DNA of 64,000 nucleotides from Paraburkholderia phenazinium (GCF_900141745.1 NZ_FSRM01000001.1:1240001-1304000), one strand, 5' to 3'. Positions 24,783 through 34,230 are shown, counted from the first letter of the stretch. The notes: generated by a model from the sequence alone, not told the origin. A program made the numbers and translations.

Positions 24783-26000
24783 ATGACCGATACACCTACC
24801 GGGCCCCTGCGCGGGTTCGCAAATTATCTTCGCCGCGAGCGGCTTCGCCTGACCAACCAATGGATGAAGGCGGTCTTCGGCGACGCCGATCTGGTCGAAG
24901 CCGACAAGCTGACGTATGAACAGCTTGCCGACCACCTTCCGGAAATTCTCGACGCGCTGTGTCTAGCCCTCGAAGCCGAAGATCTCGAGAAAGTGGAGCC
25001 GGCAATCGAGCGTGACGCGCGAATGCACGGCATGGTGCGCTGGCGCCAGGGATACCGGATCGAAGAACTGGTGCGCGAACTCGACCTGTTTCACCAGACG
25101 CTGATCGACGCTCTCGATGCGTTCGCGGAGACCGAAAGCGCCTTCACGCGCCGCCATGAGAAACGAGCGGGTCGCCTGATTGCAGAGGCATTGAGTCTCG
25201 TCACCTTGATGTCGATACGCGAGGTGGTCAACGAACGCGACCGGAAAATCGACGAGTACACCGGCAAGCTTGAACGCGCGAATCACGAATTGAAGTTCAA
25301 TCAGCGGCTGGTTAGTGATCTGCATGAATCGCGGATGCAAATCACCCGCAGCGTTGTGCATGACCTGCGTAATTTTCTGAACGCGTTTTCGGTTGCTCTG
25401 GCGCTGATCGAACGGGCACCTGCGAAGGCGGAAGCTGCGTTGACGTTGGCCAATCGCCAGGCGGCGGATATGAAGCAACTGGTCGACCAGATGGTGGAGT
25501 ACTCGGTCGTGCTGGGGGATAGCAGTCCGCTCGCCGTCGAGCCATTCGACTTGAGAGGGCTGTTCGATGAGCTGGTGATATCGTCGAGACCCGCTATCGA
25601 GGCAAAGCGCCTGCGTCTGCTTACCGCGTTCGACGCGTCGCTGGCGCCGGTGATTTCGAATCGCCTGAAGCTGAAACAGGTTGCACTCAACCTGCTGTCG
25701 AATGCGACCAAGTACACGGCGGCCGGTGAGATAGAACTCGCCATGACCCGCGTGGGAGACGGGCATTGGTCCATTCGTGTCTCCGATACGGGTATCGGGA
25801 TTGCGCCTTCGGATGCGGACCGGGTGTTCGATGAATTTGAGCGCGCCGCCGGCGACGATATTCCTGGCACAGGACTGGGACTCGCAATCGTCAAGGAGCT
25901 TTGCCGCGTGTTGCATGGACAAATCCATTTCGAGTCGCGCGAAGGGCGCGGGACGACGTTTGAGATCCGATTTCCATTTGAACTCGAGGTGGTGAGCTAA
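24783..26000 (+). CDS. Soluble sensor histidine kinase with RsbRD-like N-terminal domain
   Basis: A 405-residue histidine kinase without membrane segments. Residues about 1-150 are helical and resemble the RsbRD_N sensor domain of stress-response proteins (RLTNQWMKAVFGDADLV, then HLPEILDALCLALEAEDLE). A short coiled linker leads to the dimerisation helix with phospho-His193 in VVHDLRNFLNAF. The ATPase domain then has N box LLSNATKYT, DTGIGI and GTGLGLAIVKEL. It probably phosphorylates one or more of the four divergent receivers. A GTG three codons upstream is possible; I chose the ATG. Confidence 0.88.
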   Translation: MTDTPTGPLRGFANYLRRERLRLTNQWMKAVFGDADLVEADKLTYEQLADHLPEILDALCLALEAEDLEKVEPAIERDARMHGMVRWRQGYRIEELVRELDLFHQTLIDALDAFAETESAFTRRHEKRAGRLIAEALSLVTLMSIREVVNERDRKIDEYTGKLERANHELKFNQRLVSDLHESRMQITRSVVHDLRNFLNAFSVALALIERAPAKAEAALTLANRQAADMKQLVDQMVEYSVVLGDSSPLAVEPFDLRGLFDELVISSRPAIEAKRLRLLTAFDASLAPVISNRLKLKQVALNLLSNATKYTAAGEIELAMTRVGDGHWSIRVSDTGIGIAPSDADRVFDEFERAAGDDIPGTGLGLAIVKELCRVLHGQIHFESREGRGTTFEIRFPFELEVVS

Positions 26001-26067
26001 GCCGTCGTAACGTCGCTATTTTCGCGGAACATTCTGCTCCCTCGTCAGGGTTCGACAAGGGACAACT

Positions 26068-26497
26068 GTGAAGCGATGGGTTATCCGTATTGCATCGGCG
26101 TTTGCCGTGCTGATCGCATTCATCGTTGTGACGGGGAGCGCCTATGAGTTTCGGCGGCGACATCAAGCTCGCCAGGAGTTTCCTCCGCCATGCAGCCGTT
26201 CTCCGAAGAGGAACTTCAGCAGATGAAGATAAGTGCGGCGCAGGGTGCCAAGGACAGGGCGATCTGGAAGCAGATGCAGGATGATGAAGCGACGTGGCGT
26301 CCAGAAGCCAGCATCAACTGGTCTACGACTCCAGCCACTACATCCAGTTTCACAGGCCCGATCTGGTGATCAATGCAGTGCTGTCGGTTGTCGATAAGGT
26401 GCGTGCGGATACCGCTCACTTGACTGACGATGCGCTTCGCTTAAACGGCAGGAATACGTGTCGCGCTAACGTCAACATTGTCAAAATTTTTGATTGA
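26068..26497 (+). pseudogene. Decayed alpha/beta-hydrolase gene
   Basis: Remains of an alpha/beta-hydrolase spread over three frames. From GTG 26068 (AAGGGACAACT before it) an N-terminal membrane anchor reads KRWVIRIASAFAVLIAFIVV, then RRRHQARQEFPPP and a stop. In the next frame QPFSEEELQQMKISAAQGAK follows, and in the third QLVYDSSHYIQFHRPDLVIN with VVDKVRAD. That order (anchor, RxxFPPPG opening, C-terminal SSHYIQFHRPD with the catalytic-His region) is the plan of exported hydrolases of this family. The whole catalytic middle, including the GxSxG nucleophile, is missing, so a large deletion plus frameshifts are implied. Confidence 0.75.
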
Positions 26498-26640
26498 CAA
26501 GCTATTCCATGCAATAGAAACTTCATGACATGAACACGCCAGCCCTTATCGCCATCGCGATTAAACACCGAATGATCACCGTATGGGGTAGATCATCGGG
26601 GGCGTGTGCGCGTTAGCCAGTAAGCAGTAACGCAAGTCAC

Positions 26641-26672
26641 AAGGCCTCGCCGGAAACGGATGGGGCCTTTTT
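26641..26672 (+). terminator. Terminator downstream of the hydrolase remnant
   Basis: AAGGCCTC, a 13-nt loop, GGGGCCTT (one G-T pair), then TTTCTTTT. It ends transcripts from the hydrolase remnant or from a short RNA in 26498-26640, and stands before the DUF2917 gene. Confidence 0.65.
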
Positions 26673-26718
26673 CTTTTGGTGGCTTCTCCGTCAGTCGGCT
26701 CAATCGACGGAGATGACC

Positions 26719-27108
26719 ATGCAACACGCTAACCCGCAGTTCGATTGCTCCCAGTTATCCGGTGATCATGATGCCGTGCGTGAGACGTACGCGCCGCGGA
26801 TGGTGATTCACCTGAGTCTCGTGCCACGGCAGACCGTGTCATGGCGGGTCGTCGCGGACTGCGAGGTCCGCGCACACGGCTCGCGTGTGTGGCTCACGCG
26901 CATTTTTTCCCCGCACGACTATTGGATGCAGGTTGGCGACGTGATTCGGATCGCGCGCGGGGAGCGCATCTGGCTGAGCGCCGATGGTGACCGGCCGGTG
27001 GAAGTCACTTTGACGAGCGAGTATGTCGAGCGAAGGCGATTGTTAAGGCGAAGACCTTTGCGGTGGTTGCGGCGGCTTTTGGATATTTTGTTGCCGCTGG
27101 CCAGGTAG
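26719..27108 (+). CDS. DUF2917 domain protein
   Basis: A 129-residue protein with the DUF2917 pattern: a beta-rich core from about residue 35 (SWRVVADCEVRAHGSRVWLT, then DYWMQVGDVIRIARGERIWL) and a very basic C-terminus (RRRLLRRRPLRWLRRLLDIL). The biochemical function is unknown; the fold is cupin-like. The second ATG is chosen because CGGAG lies seven bases before it. The Arg-rich amphipathic tail may bind membrane or nucleic acid. Confidence 0.82.
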   Translation: MQHANPQFDCSQLSGDHDAVRETYAPRMVIHLSLVPRQTVSWRVVADCEVRAHGSRVWLTRIFSPHDYWMQVGDVIRIARGERIWLSADGDRPVEVTLTSEYVERRRLLRRRPLRWLRRLLDILLPLAR

Positions 27109-27163
27109 GGGTGCTGACGTCAAATTGTGGAAGCGGTCGCGACATACTAAATAGGAATGCGAA

Positions 27164-27448
27164 ATGAATAAGAGTGTTCAGAAACAAGTGATGGATCAGG
27201 CTGCGCCCCTGAAGGCGCGGCTCATTTCCGAGGTGGGATGGCAATGGATGGTGGGGATCGCCAACATGCTGTTGATACTTGCGTTGTTCGTGTTGGCAGT
27301 TGTTAAGGCGCCGTCGAGCGTTAGGTCAAACAACACACGATGTCTGCAGCAAGTCTCCAACGAGGAGCATGTGAGTCTCGAGGCGTTTTTTCAGAATCCG
27401 ATGGAGCAGGATGCGATGGTGCAGGCTATGGAGGTTTGTGCTCGATGA
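27164..27448 (+). CDS. Small single-pass membrane protein, unknown
   Basis: A 94-residue protein with one hydrophobic helix at about residues 28-48 (MVGIANMLLILALFVLAVV) between a basic cytoplasmic N-terminus and a polar C-terminal part with two Cys (about 60 and 92), probably periplasmic. No family recognised. AGGAATGCGAA precedes the ATG. Two phased inverted repeats begin five bases after its stop codon. Confidence 0.55.
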   Translation: MNKSVQKQVMDQAAPLKARLISEVGWQWMVGIANMLLILALFVLAVVKAPSSVRSNNTRCLQQVSNEEHVSLEAFFQNPMEQDAMVQAMEVCAR

Positions 27449-27452
27449 GGGG

Positions 27453-27489
27453 GTACCGGAAGCCGGTACGATGTTACCGATATTCGGTA
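27453..27489. promoter_or_regulatory. Two phased TACCGR-N3-YCGGTA inverted repeats
   Basis: GTACCGG-AAG-CCGGTAC (27453-27469) and TACCGA-TAT-TCGGTA (27475-27489) are both perfect inverted repeats with 3-bp centres. Their centres are exactly 21 bp (two helix turns) apart, the look of a tandem operator. No gene starts downstream within reach except the tRNA on the other strand. The binding factor is unknown. A further perfect stem CGAAAGCT/AGCTTTCG is at 27551-27579. Confidence 0.5.
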
Positions 27490-27597
27490 CGCAGGGCTGG
27501 TGTCCGGCTGCGATGAAGGCAGGATAACGGAGATGGGTGATTGCCATGGCGAAAGCTTGATGAGAATTCGAGCTTTCGAGTTGCTTCGCCACGCGGA

Positions 27598-27627
27598 AAA
27601 CGAAAAGCCCCGACGAGTCGGGGCTTT
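27598..27627 (-). terminator. Terminator after the tRNA gene
   Basis: AAAGCCCCGA-CGAG-TCGGGGCTTT; on the minus strand it runs into TTTCGTTTT. It ends eight bases past the tRNA 3' end, as expected for a single tRNA transcript. Confidence 0.9.
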
Positions 27628-27635
27628 AGTAAAAC

Positions 27636-27712
<77 letters not shown>

Positions 27713-27726
27713 AAAGAAGAAGCGAG

Positions 27727-27755
27727 ATTATGAAGATGGTCGCGGCGCCTGTCAA
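27727..27755 (-). promoter_or_regulatory. Sigma70 promoter of the tRNA
   Basis: Read on the minus strand: TTGACA (27750-27755), 17-bp spacer, CATAAT (27727-27732), about 15 bp before the tRNA 5' end. A strong stable-RNA type promoter. Confidence 0.75.
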
Positions 27756-27840
27756 CCCCCGCCGCGGCACGGCGTCAAACCCCGCGACCCGGCCCGAACC
27801 AGCCTGAATAAGGCTGGCCCAGCCCCAGAAAACCCCAGCC

Positions 27841-29499
27841 TCAATCCTGCGCGTAAATATCCGAGTCCTTGGTCTCCTTGACGAACAGCAGACCGATCAC
27901 CAGGGTAATGAGCGCGATCACGATCGGATACCACAGCCCGGAGTAAATATTTCCCTTCGCCGCGACGATCGCGAACGCCGTCGCCGGCAGGAAGCCACCG
28001 AACCAGCCATTGCCGATGTGATACGGCAGCGACATCGACGTGTAACGAATGCGCGTCGGGAACATCTCCACCAGCATCGCCGCAATCGGCCCGTACACCA
28101 TCGTCACGTAGATCATCATGATCGTCAGGATCACCACGCTCATCGGCCAGTTGATCTGTGAAGGGTCCGCCTTGGCCGGGTAGCCGGCGGCCTTCAGCGT
28201 CGAGCCGAGCGTCTCGTCGAACGCTTTGCCTTGCTCCTTCGCATCCGGCGCCTTGCCGTCGAACGTGTTGACCACCGTGTCGCCCACCTTGATCTGCGCG
28301 ACGGTGCCCGCCGGTGCCGCAACGTTCTCGTAGTTCAAGCCCGCCTTCGACAGCGCGCTCTTCGCGATGTCGCATGAGGACGTGAACTTCGACGTGCCCA
28401 CCGGATTGAACTGGAACGAGCACTCATCCGGGTTGGCGATCACCACAATCGGCGACTTCTGCGTGGCGGCTTCGAGCGCCGGATTGGTGAAGTGCGTCAA
28501 CGCCTTGAACAGCGGGAAGTAGGTCAGCGCGGCGATCAGCAGGCCGGCCATGATGATCGGCTTGCGCCCAATCCTGTCCGATAGCGAGCCGAAGAACAGG
28601 AAGAACGGCGTGCCGATCAGGAGTGCCAGCGCGATCAGGATGTTGGCGGTCGGACCGGCAACCTTGAGCGTCTGCGTCAGGAAGAACAGCGTGTAGAACT
28701 GTCCCGTGTACCAGACAACGGCCTGGCCGGCGGTCAGCCCGATGAGCGCGAGAATCACGATCTTCAGGTTCTTCCATTGGCCGAACGCTTCTGTCAGCGG
28801 CGCCTTGGACGTCTTGCCTTCGGCCTTGATACGCGCGAACACCGGCGATTCGTGCAGTTGCAACCGGATCCACACCGACACGCCCAGCAGGATGATCGAC
28901 GCGATGAACGGCACGCGCCATCCCCAGACGCCGAACGAGTCTTCGCCGATCGAGGTGCGCACGCCGAGAATCACGAGCAGGGAGAGGAACAGGCCCAATG
29001 TGGCTGTCGTCTGGATCCATGCGGTGTAGAAGCCGCGACGGCCGGCCGGAGCATGTTCCGCGACATAGGTCGCAGCACCGCCGTACTCGCCACCGAGCGC
29101 CAACCCTTGCAGCAACCGCATAGCGATAAAAATCACCGGTGAAGCCATGCCGATCGCCGCATATCCCGGCAGCAGACCAACGAGGAAGGTCGACAGACCC
29201 ATGATCACGATCGTGATCAGGAAAGTGTATTTACGTCCGACCAGGTCGCCCAGTCGGCCGAACACGATTGCACCGAACGGCCGCACGGCGAAGCCTGCCG
29301 CGAAGCTAAGCAGCGTGAAGATGAAGCCGGCTGTGGGATTGACCCCGGAGAAAAAGCTCTTGCTGATGAAGACTGCCAGCGAACCGGCAAGGTAGAAGTC
29401 GTACCACTCGAAAACAGTGCCTAGCGACGATGCGAAGATCACCCGCTTCTCTTCGTGCGTCATCGGCACGTGGGAGATTTGCCCGCCAACGGTAGCCAT
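27841..29499 (-). CDS. MHS-family MFS transporter with large extracytoplasmic insertion
   Basis: A 552-residue metabolite:H+ symporter. Usual marks: GTVFEWYDFYLAGSLAVF near residue 27, GRLGDLVGRKYTF near 80, LLQGLALGGEYGGAAT near 133. Between helices of the C-terminal half, about residues 345-450, a polar insertion replaces a short loop (NPDECSFQF to PSQINWPMS). It contains two Cys and is predicted on the outer side, so a disulfide-stabilised periplasmic cap is likely. Similar long loops exist in a proteobacterial subset of this family. The substrate is unknown. GGAGACGACAT precedes the ATG; it is apparently monocistronic. Confidence 0.9.
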   Translation of the reverse strand: MATVGGQISHVPMTHEEKRVIFASSLGTVFEWYDFYLAGSLAVFISKSFFSGVNPTAGFIFTLLSFAAGFAVRPFGAIVFGRLGDLVGRKYTFLITIVIMGLSTFLVGLLPGYAAIGMASPVIFIAMRLLQGLALGGEYGGAATYVAEHAPAGRRGFYTAWIQTTATLGLFLSLLVILGVRTSIGEDSFGVWGWRVPFIASIILLGVSVWIRLQLHESPVFARIKAEGKTSKAPLTEAFGQWKNLKIVILALIGLTAGQAVVWYTGQFYTLFFLTQTLKVAGPTANILIALALLIGTPFFLFFGSLSDRIGRKPIIMAGLLIAALTYFPLFKALTHFTNPALEAATQKSPIVVIANPDECSFQFNPVGTSKFTSSCDIAKSALSKAGLNYENVAAPAGTVAQIKVGDTVVNTFDGKAPDAKEQGKAFDETLGSTLKAAGYPAKADPSQINWPMSVVILTIMMIYVTMVYGPIAAMLVEMFPTRIRYTSMSLPYHIGNGWFGGFLPATAFAIVAAKGNIYSGLWYPIVIALITLVIGLLFVKETKDSDIYAQD

Positions 29500-29729
29500 A
29501 TGTCGTCTCCAATATTGATATGTGTACTCGGTCCGCCCGCAAGGCGTACCCGTGTCTCGGATTATTGGAGTGGAAACTTACGGCCTACTGACGTGGCATC
29601 TCAAAATCGTGGTAGGGGAGATGTGGCGTCGGATGTTGGTATTTGTCGTTAAGTTAAAGCTAATTATCAGCCATCGTTGATTAAAATGGCGCTATGTCGC
29701 AAATTTGCGGCGGTCCAGTCTGGCCCCCG

Positions 29730-31271
29730 TTAGGGTAAGTCCCGGGCCGTTTCTCGCGCCCTCAAGCTGACGCGTACAAGTGTTCCGGCGAGACGCGGCG
29801 TGCTTTGATAGACGTTATCGTCGATCGTTAGCGTGCCGCCGTGCATGGTGACGATCTCGCGGACGATCGCCAGCCCGAGTCCGCTGCCGTCGCCCTCGCG
29901 GCCCAGGATCCGGTAGAAGCGTTCGACCACCCGCGCCCGTTCGGCAGCTGGAATGCCAAGCCCGGTGTCCTCTACCTCAAGGTGTACCTGGCTGGATGCC
30001 GGGTCTGGACGCACCCGCACTGTGATTCGGCCGCCGGCTGGCGTGTAACGGATCGCGTTGTCGATCAGGTTCGACAGCATCTCGCGCAGCATCAGCAGGC
30101 TGCCGTCTATTTCAACCGCTTCGTCCGGTCCCTCGTAGCCCAGATCCATCTGTTTGGCGAGTGCCGCCTGCACCCAGTCGCGCACCGCATTGCGCGCGAC
30201 TTCGGTGATCTCGACCGGCGCAAAAATCTGTCCCGACAGCCGGTTTTCCGCGCGCGCGAGCGCCAGCAATTGGGTGACGAGCCGCGCGGCCTGCTCGGAA
30301 CTGGTGGCGATCTGCTCGAGGGAACGGTGAACCTCCGCAGACACGTCCTGGCGCAGCGCCAGTTCGGCCTGAGTGCGTAGACCGGCGAGCGGCGTTTTCA
30401 TCTGATGGGCGGCGTCGGCGATAAAACGCTTTTGCAACTCCATATTCTGTTCGAGGCGCGTTAGCAGATCGTTGAACGACGTTACTAGCGGCTCGATCTC
30501 TGGCGGAGCGCGGCGCGCTTCGAGCGGCGACAGGTCGTCGGGACGCCGCGCGCGGATATGCGCCTGCAGCGCATGCAACGGAGCGAGCCCGCGCGAGAGT
30601 CCGAACCACACGAGCACGATCGCGAGCGGCAGGATCACGAACTGCGGCAGGATCACGCCTTTGATGATGTCGTTGGCGAGCTGACTGCGTTTGTCAAGCG
30701 TCTCGCCCACCTGTACGAGCACCGGCAACGCACCCGGCGTGTGCGGGAACTCGACCGTCGTGTAAGCGACGCGGATGTCGTTGCCGTGCAGCACGTCGTC
30801 GCGGAATTCAACGAGGCCCGGCGGCGGCCGGTCTTCCTCGTGCGGCAGCGGCATATCACGATCGCCGCTCACCAGCTCGCCGCGCGTGCCCAGCACCTGA
30901 TAGAAGACCTTATCGACGTTATCCGCGCTCAAGAAGTCGCGCGTCGCAGCGGGCAGGGACAGCTCCGCCACGCCGTTCACCGGATGGATCTGGCGGGCCA
31001 GCACGTACGCATCGGTTTCGAGCGCGCGGTCGAACGGGCCGTTGGCGATCGATTTGGCGACCAGGTAAGTGACCGCAATGCTCATCGGCCACAACAGCAG
31101 CAGCGGCGCCAGCATCCAGTCGAGGATCTCGCCGAACAGCGAGCGCGGGCGTGCCCCGGCGGCGGCTTCGGTTTCGTCGGGTGGCGCGAACGGGTTCGCG
31201 TAGCGGGCGTCGCGCGCCTCGTCGTCGAGGTCCACCGCTGGCGCCGCGGCGCGCTCTGCGCGTGCGGACAT
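29730..31271 (-). CDS. TctE-like sensor histidine kinase
   Basis: A 513-residue membrane kinase. A proline/acid-rich cytoplasmic N-terminus of about 45 residues precedes TM1 (APLLLLWPMSIAVTYLVA); a periplasmic sensor domain follows, then TM2 (about 210-228, GVILPQFVILPLAIVLVWFG). HisKA has His289 in DAAHQMKTPLAGLR. The ATPase has N box NLIDNAIRYT, DTGLGI and GSGLGLAIVREI. The sensor resembles the 2CSK_N domain of TctE, the tricarboxylate sensor. The cognate regulator ends 9 bp upstream, so the two are one operon. The target genes are not evident here. Confidence 0.92.
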   Translation of the reverse strand: MSARAERAAAPAVDLDDEARDARYANPFAPPDETEAAAGARPRSLFGEILDWMLAPLLLLWPMSIAVTYLVAKSIANGPFDRALETDAYVLARQIHPVNGVAELSLPAATRDFLSADNVDKVFYQVLGTRGELVSGDRDMPLPHEEDRPPPGLVEFRDDVLHGNDIRVAYTTVEFPHTPGALPVLVQVGETLDKRSQLANDIIKGVILPQFVILPLAIVLVWFGLSRGLAPLHALQAHIRARRPDDLSPLEARRAPPEIEPLVTSFNDLLTRLEQNMELQKRFIADAAHQMKTPLAGLRTQAELALRQDVSAEVHRSLEQIATSSEQAARLVTQLLALARAENRLSGQIFAPVEITEVARNAVRDWVQAALAKQMDLGYEGPDEAVEIDGSLLMLREMLSNLIDNAIRYTPAGGRITVRVRPDPASSQVHLEVEDTGLGIPAAERARVVERFYRILGREGDGSGLGLAIVREIVTMHGGTLTIDDNVYQSTPRLAGTLVRVSLRARETARDLP

Positions 31272-31280
31272 GAGCGCTCT

Positions 31281-32036
31281 CTATTTGAAGGGGTGGCTCG
31301 CGGGCATCTGGGCGGATGCGGGTGAGGAGGGCGTATTGGATTCGGGAGTTCCTGTTGTCCCCACTGCCGCGGTGGCCTTCTCCAGGCAGTAGCCAAGGCC
31401 GCGCACGGTGAGGATGCGCACGCCGCTTGGCTCTATTTTTTTGCGCAGCCGGTGCACGTAGACTTCGATCGCGTTATTGCTGACCTCTTCGCCCCATTCG
31501 CACAGATGATCGACCAGTTGCTCCTTCGATACCAGCCGGCCGATCCGCTGCAGCAGCACTTCGAGCAGGCCCAGTTCGCGTGCCGACAGCTCGATGATCT
31601 GCTCGTTGATATAGGCGATACGCCCGACCTGGTCGAATGACAGCGAACCGTGCCTTACCACCGTCGGGCCGCCGCCCGCGCCGCGGCGGGTCAGCGCGCG
31701 CACGCGGGCCTCGAGTTCATTGAGCGCGAACGGCTTGGCCATGTAGTCGTCGGCGCCGAGATCGAGGCCTTTGACGCGTTCGTCGACGCTGTCGGCGGCG
31801 GTCAAAATCAGCACCGGCAGGTTCGAATTGCGTGCCCGCAGACGGCGCAGCACCTCGAGTCCGGACATGCGTGGCAGGCCCAGATCGAGTATCAGGAGGT
31901 CGAAAGTTTGCATCGACAAGGCGGTATCCGCCTCGACGCCGTTCTTCACATGATCAACGGCGTATGCCGATTGGCGGAGTGATCGAATCAGACCGTCCGC
32001 GAGTATGCTGTCATCTTCGGCAATGAGAATTCGCAT
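31281..32036 (-). CDS. OmpR-family response regulator (TctD-like)
   Basis: A 251-residue two-component regulator. Receiver domain 1-120: acidic pair in IAEDDS, phospho-Asp51 in LLILDLGLPRMSG, Lys in DYMAKPFAL. The winged-helix output domain spans about 130-225 (IELSARELGLLEVLLQRIGR, then EVYVHRLRKKI and ILTVRGLGYCLE), followed by a 25-residue Ser/Thr/Pro-rich tail. The start MRILIAEDD is typical; the frame extends 32 codons upstream. It pairs with the kinase 9 bp downstream and lies divergent from recA. Confidence 0.93.
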   Translation of the reverse strand: MRILIAEDDSILADGLIRSLRQSAYAVDHVKNGVEADTALSMQTFDLLILDLGLPRMSGLEVLRRLRARNSNLPVLILTAADSVDERVKGLDLGADDYMAKPFALNELEARVRALTRRGAGGGPTVVRHGSLSFDQVGRIAYINEQIIELSARELGLLEVLLQRIGRLVSKEQLVDHLCEWGEEVSNNAIEVYVHRLRKKIEPSGVRILTVRGLGYCLEKATAAVGTTGTPESNTPSSPASAQMPASHPFK

Positions 32037-32157
32037 GATGCGCCAGCCTAGCCTTGCCGGCACCGTAGAAATCCCGGCGCACAGCGGTCTCCAAAGATTT
32101 TGTGGGTAGTTTGGTGCAGTTTGACCACACATAAATGCATCGATGTGCGAATCGTGC

Positions 32158-32186
32158 TTGCCAAAACTACTGTTTTTTTATACAGT
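32158..32186 (+). promoter_or_regulatory. recA promoter with LexA (SOS) box
   Basis: CTGTTTTTTTATACAG at 32170-32185 fits the LexA consensus CTG-N10-CAG, extended by TA before and TG after. TTGCCA (32158-32163) and TACAGT (32181-32186, 17-bp spacing) or TATACA (32179-32184) make the promoter, so LexA binding would cover the -10. This is the standard arrangement for recA: repressed by LexA, induced by DNA damage. Confidence 0.88.
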
Positions 32187-32266
32187 GTCTGCGTTTAGTG
32201 TGCTGTCTGTGATGAATGGGCCGCACACCTGCCTCAGACGCCGTTCATCATAGCAAAGGACGATTC

Positions 32267-33343
<1,077 letters not shown>

Positions 33344-33350
33344 TCGCCGC

Positions 33351-34133
33351 GTGATACGCAAGGGCCGACCTGTATCCAATGCAGGGCGTGATGCGGACGG
33401 CCCGCGCGACGGTGACCCAAGTGACTTGACCGGGTCACTGGGTTCACCCGAATCGTCATTCGATCCGTTCGAGTCTTTCGACGCGCACGATCAAGCTTCT
33501 GGCCGCGCATCCTCCGCGCGGCGGGGTTCAGCACTGGCGGGGCCAAGCGGCAACACTGACACCGCCGGTTCGCCCGCAGAAACCACCTACACCCGCTCAC
33601 GCCGCACACCGGGCGAGGCTCGAGGCGGAAACCACGATAAGTCTGGTCCCGATCAAGACCGCGCCGCCAAATCAAAAGGCCCTGGCCGCTCCCTGAAGGG
33701 TCGCGCACTCGGCTATCTATCTCGCCGCGAATACAGCCGTGCCGAACTCTCGCGCAAGTTGATGCCCTTCGTCGAAGAGGCCGATTCTCTCGATACCTTG
33801 CTCGATTCACTCGAGAAAGAGGGCTGGCTGTCCGATTCGCGCTTTGCCGAAAGCCTGATCCATCGCCGCGCATCGCGTCTTGGCGCCAGCCGGATCGTCG
33901 GTGAATTGAAGCGCCATGCGGTTGGCCAGACACTCATCGAGGAAGCCAGCGCACAGTTGCGCGAAACCGAGCTCACACGTGCCCAGGCCGTCTGGAGCAA
34001 AAAATACGGTCAGCTTCCGGAAACGCCCGCGGAACGCGCGCGGCAAGCGCGTTTCCTCGCCGCACGGGGGTTTTCCGGCGCGACGATCGGCAAGATTCTC
34101 AAGGGTCTGGACGACGAGTGGTCAGGCGATTAG
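33351..34133 (+). CDS. recX: Recombination regulator RecX with long N-terminal extension
   Basis: RecX binds RecA filaments and limits RecA activity. The C-terminal 150 residues, from about 112, hold the helical RecX repeats: LKGRALGYLSRREYSRAELS, EKEGWLSDSRFAESLIHRRA, and a third ending RFLAARGFSGATIGKIL. The first 110 residues are polar, Gly/Ser/Pro/Asp-rich and probably disordered. Start is taken at GTG 33351, seven bases after the recA stop, with GAGGAG in the recA tail as ribosome site; later starts cannot be excluded. Co-transcribed with recA. Confidence 0.9.
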   Translation: MIRKGRPVSNAGRDADGPRDGDPSDLTGSLGSPESSFDPFESFDAHDQASGRASSARRGSALAGPSGNTDTAGSPAETTYTRSRRTPGEARGGNHDKSGPDQDRAAKSKGPGRSLKGRALGYLSRREYSRAELSRKLMPFVEEADSLDTLLDSLEKEGWLSDSRFAESLIHRRASRLGASRIVGELKRHAVGQTLIEEASAQLRETELTRAQAVWSKKYGQLPETPAERARQARFLAARGFSGATIGKILKGLDDEWSGD

Positions 34134-34230
34134 CCCTGCCCCCGGATTGGTGCTGTGCACAATCCAACCTGTCTCAAATACCCGGTATGCTAAAATCAGG
34201 TGGTTTTCCAATTCGGCCTTTTCCTTCCGC

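Noticed and set aside
27326..27592. An 88-codon minus-strand frame over the tandem inverted repeats
   Set aside because: Antisense to the small membrane-protein gene, no ribosome site, His/Leu/Ser-rich random look.
29698..29709. CGCAAATTTGCG palindrome between the MHS transporter and the TctE-like kinase
   Set aside because: Twelve bases, not near a start codon of either gene; too weak to call an operator.
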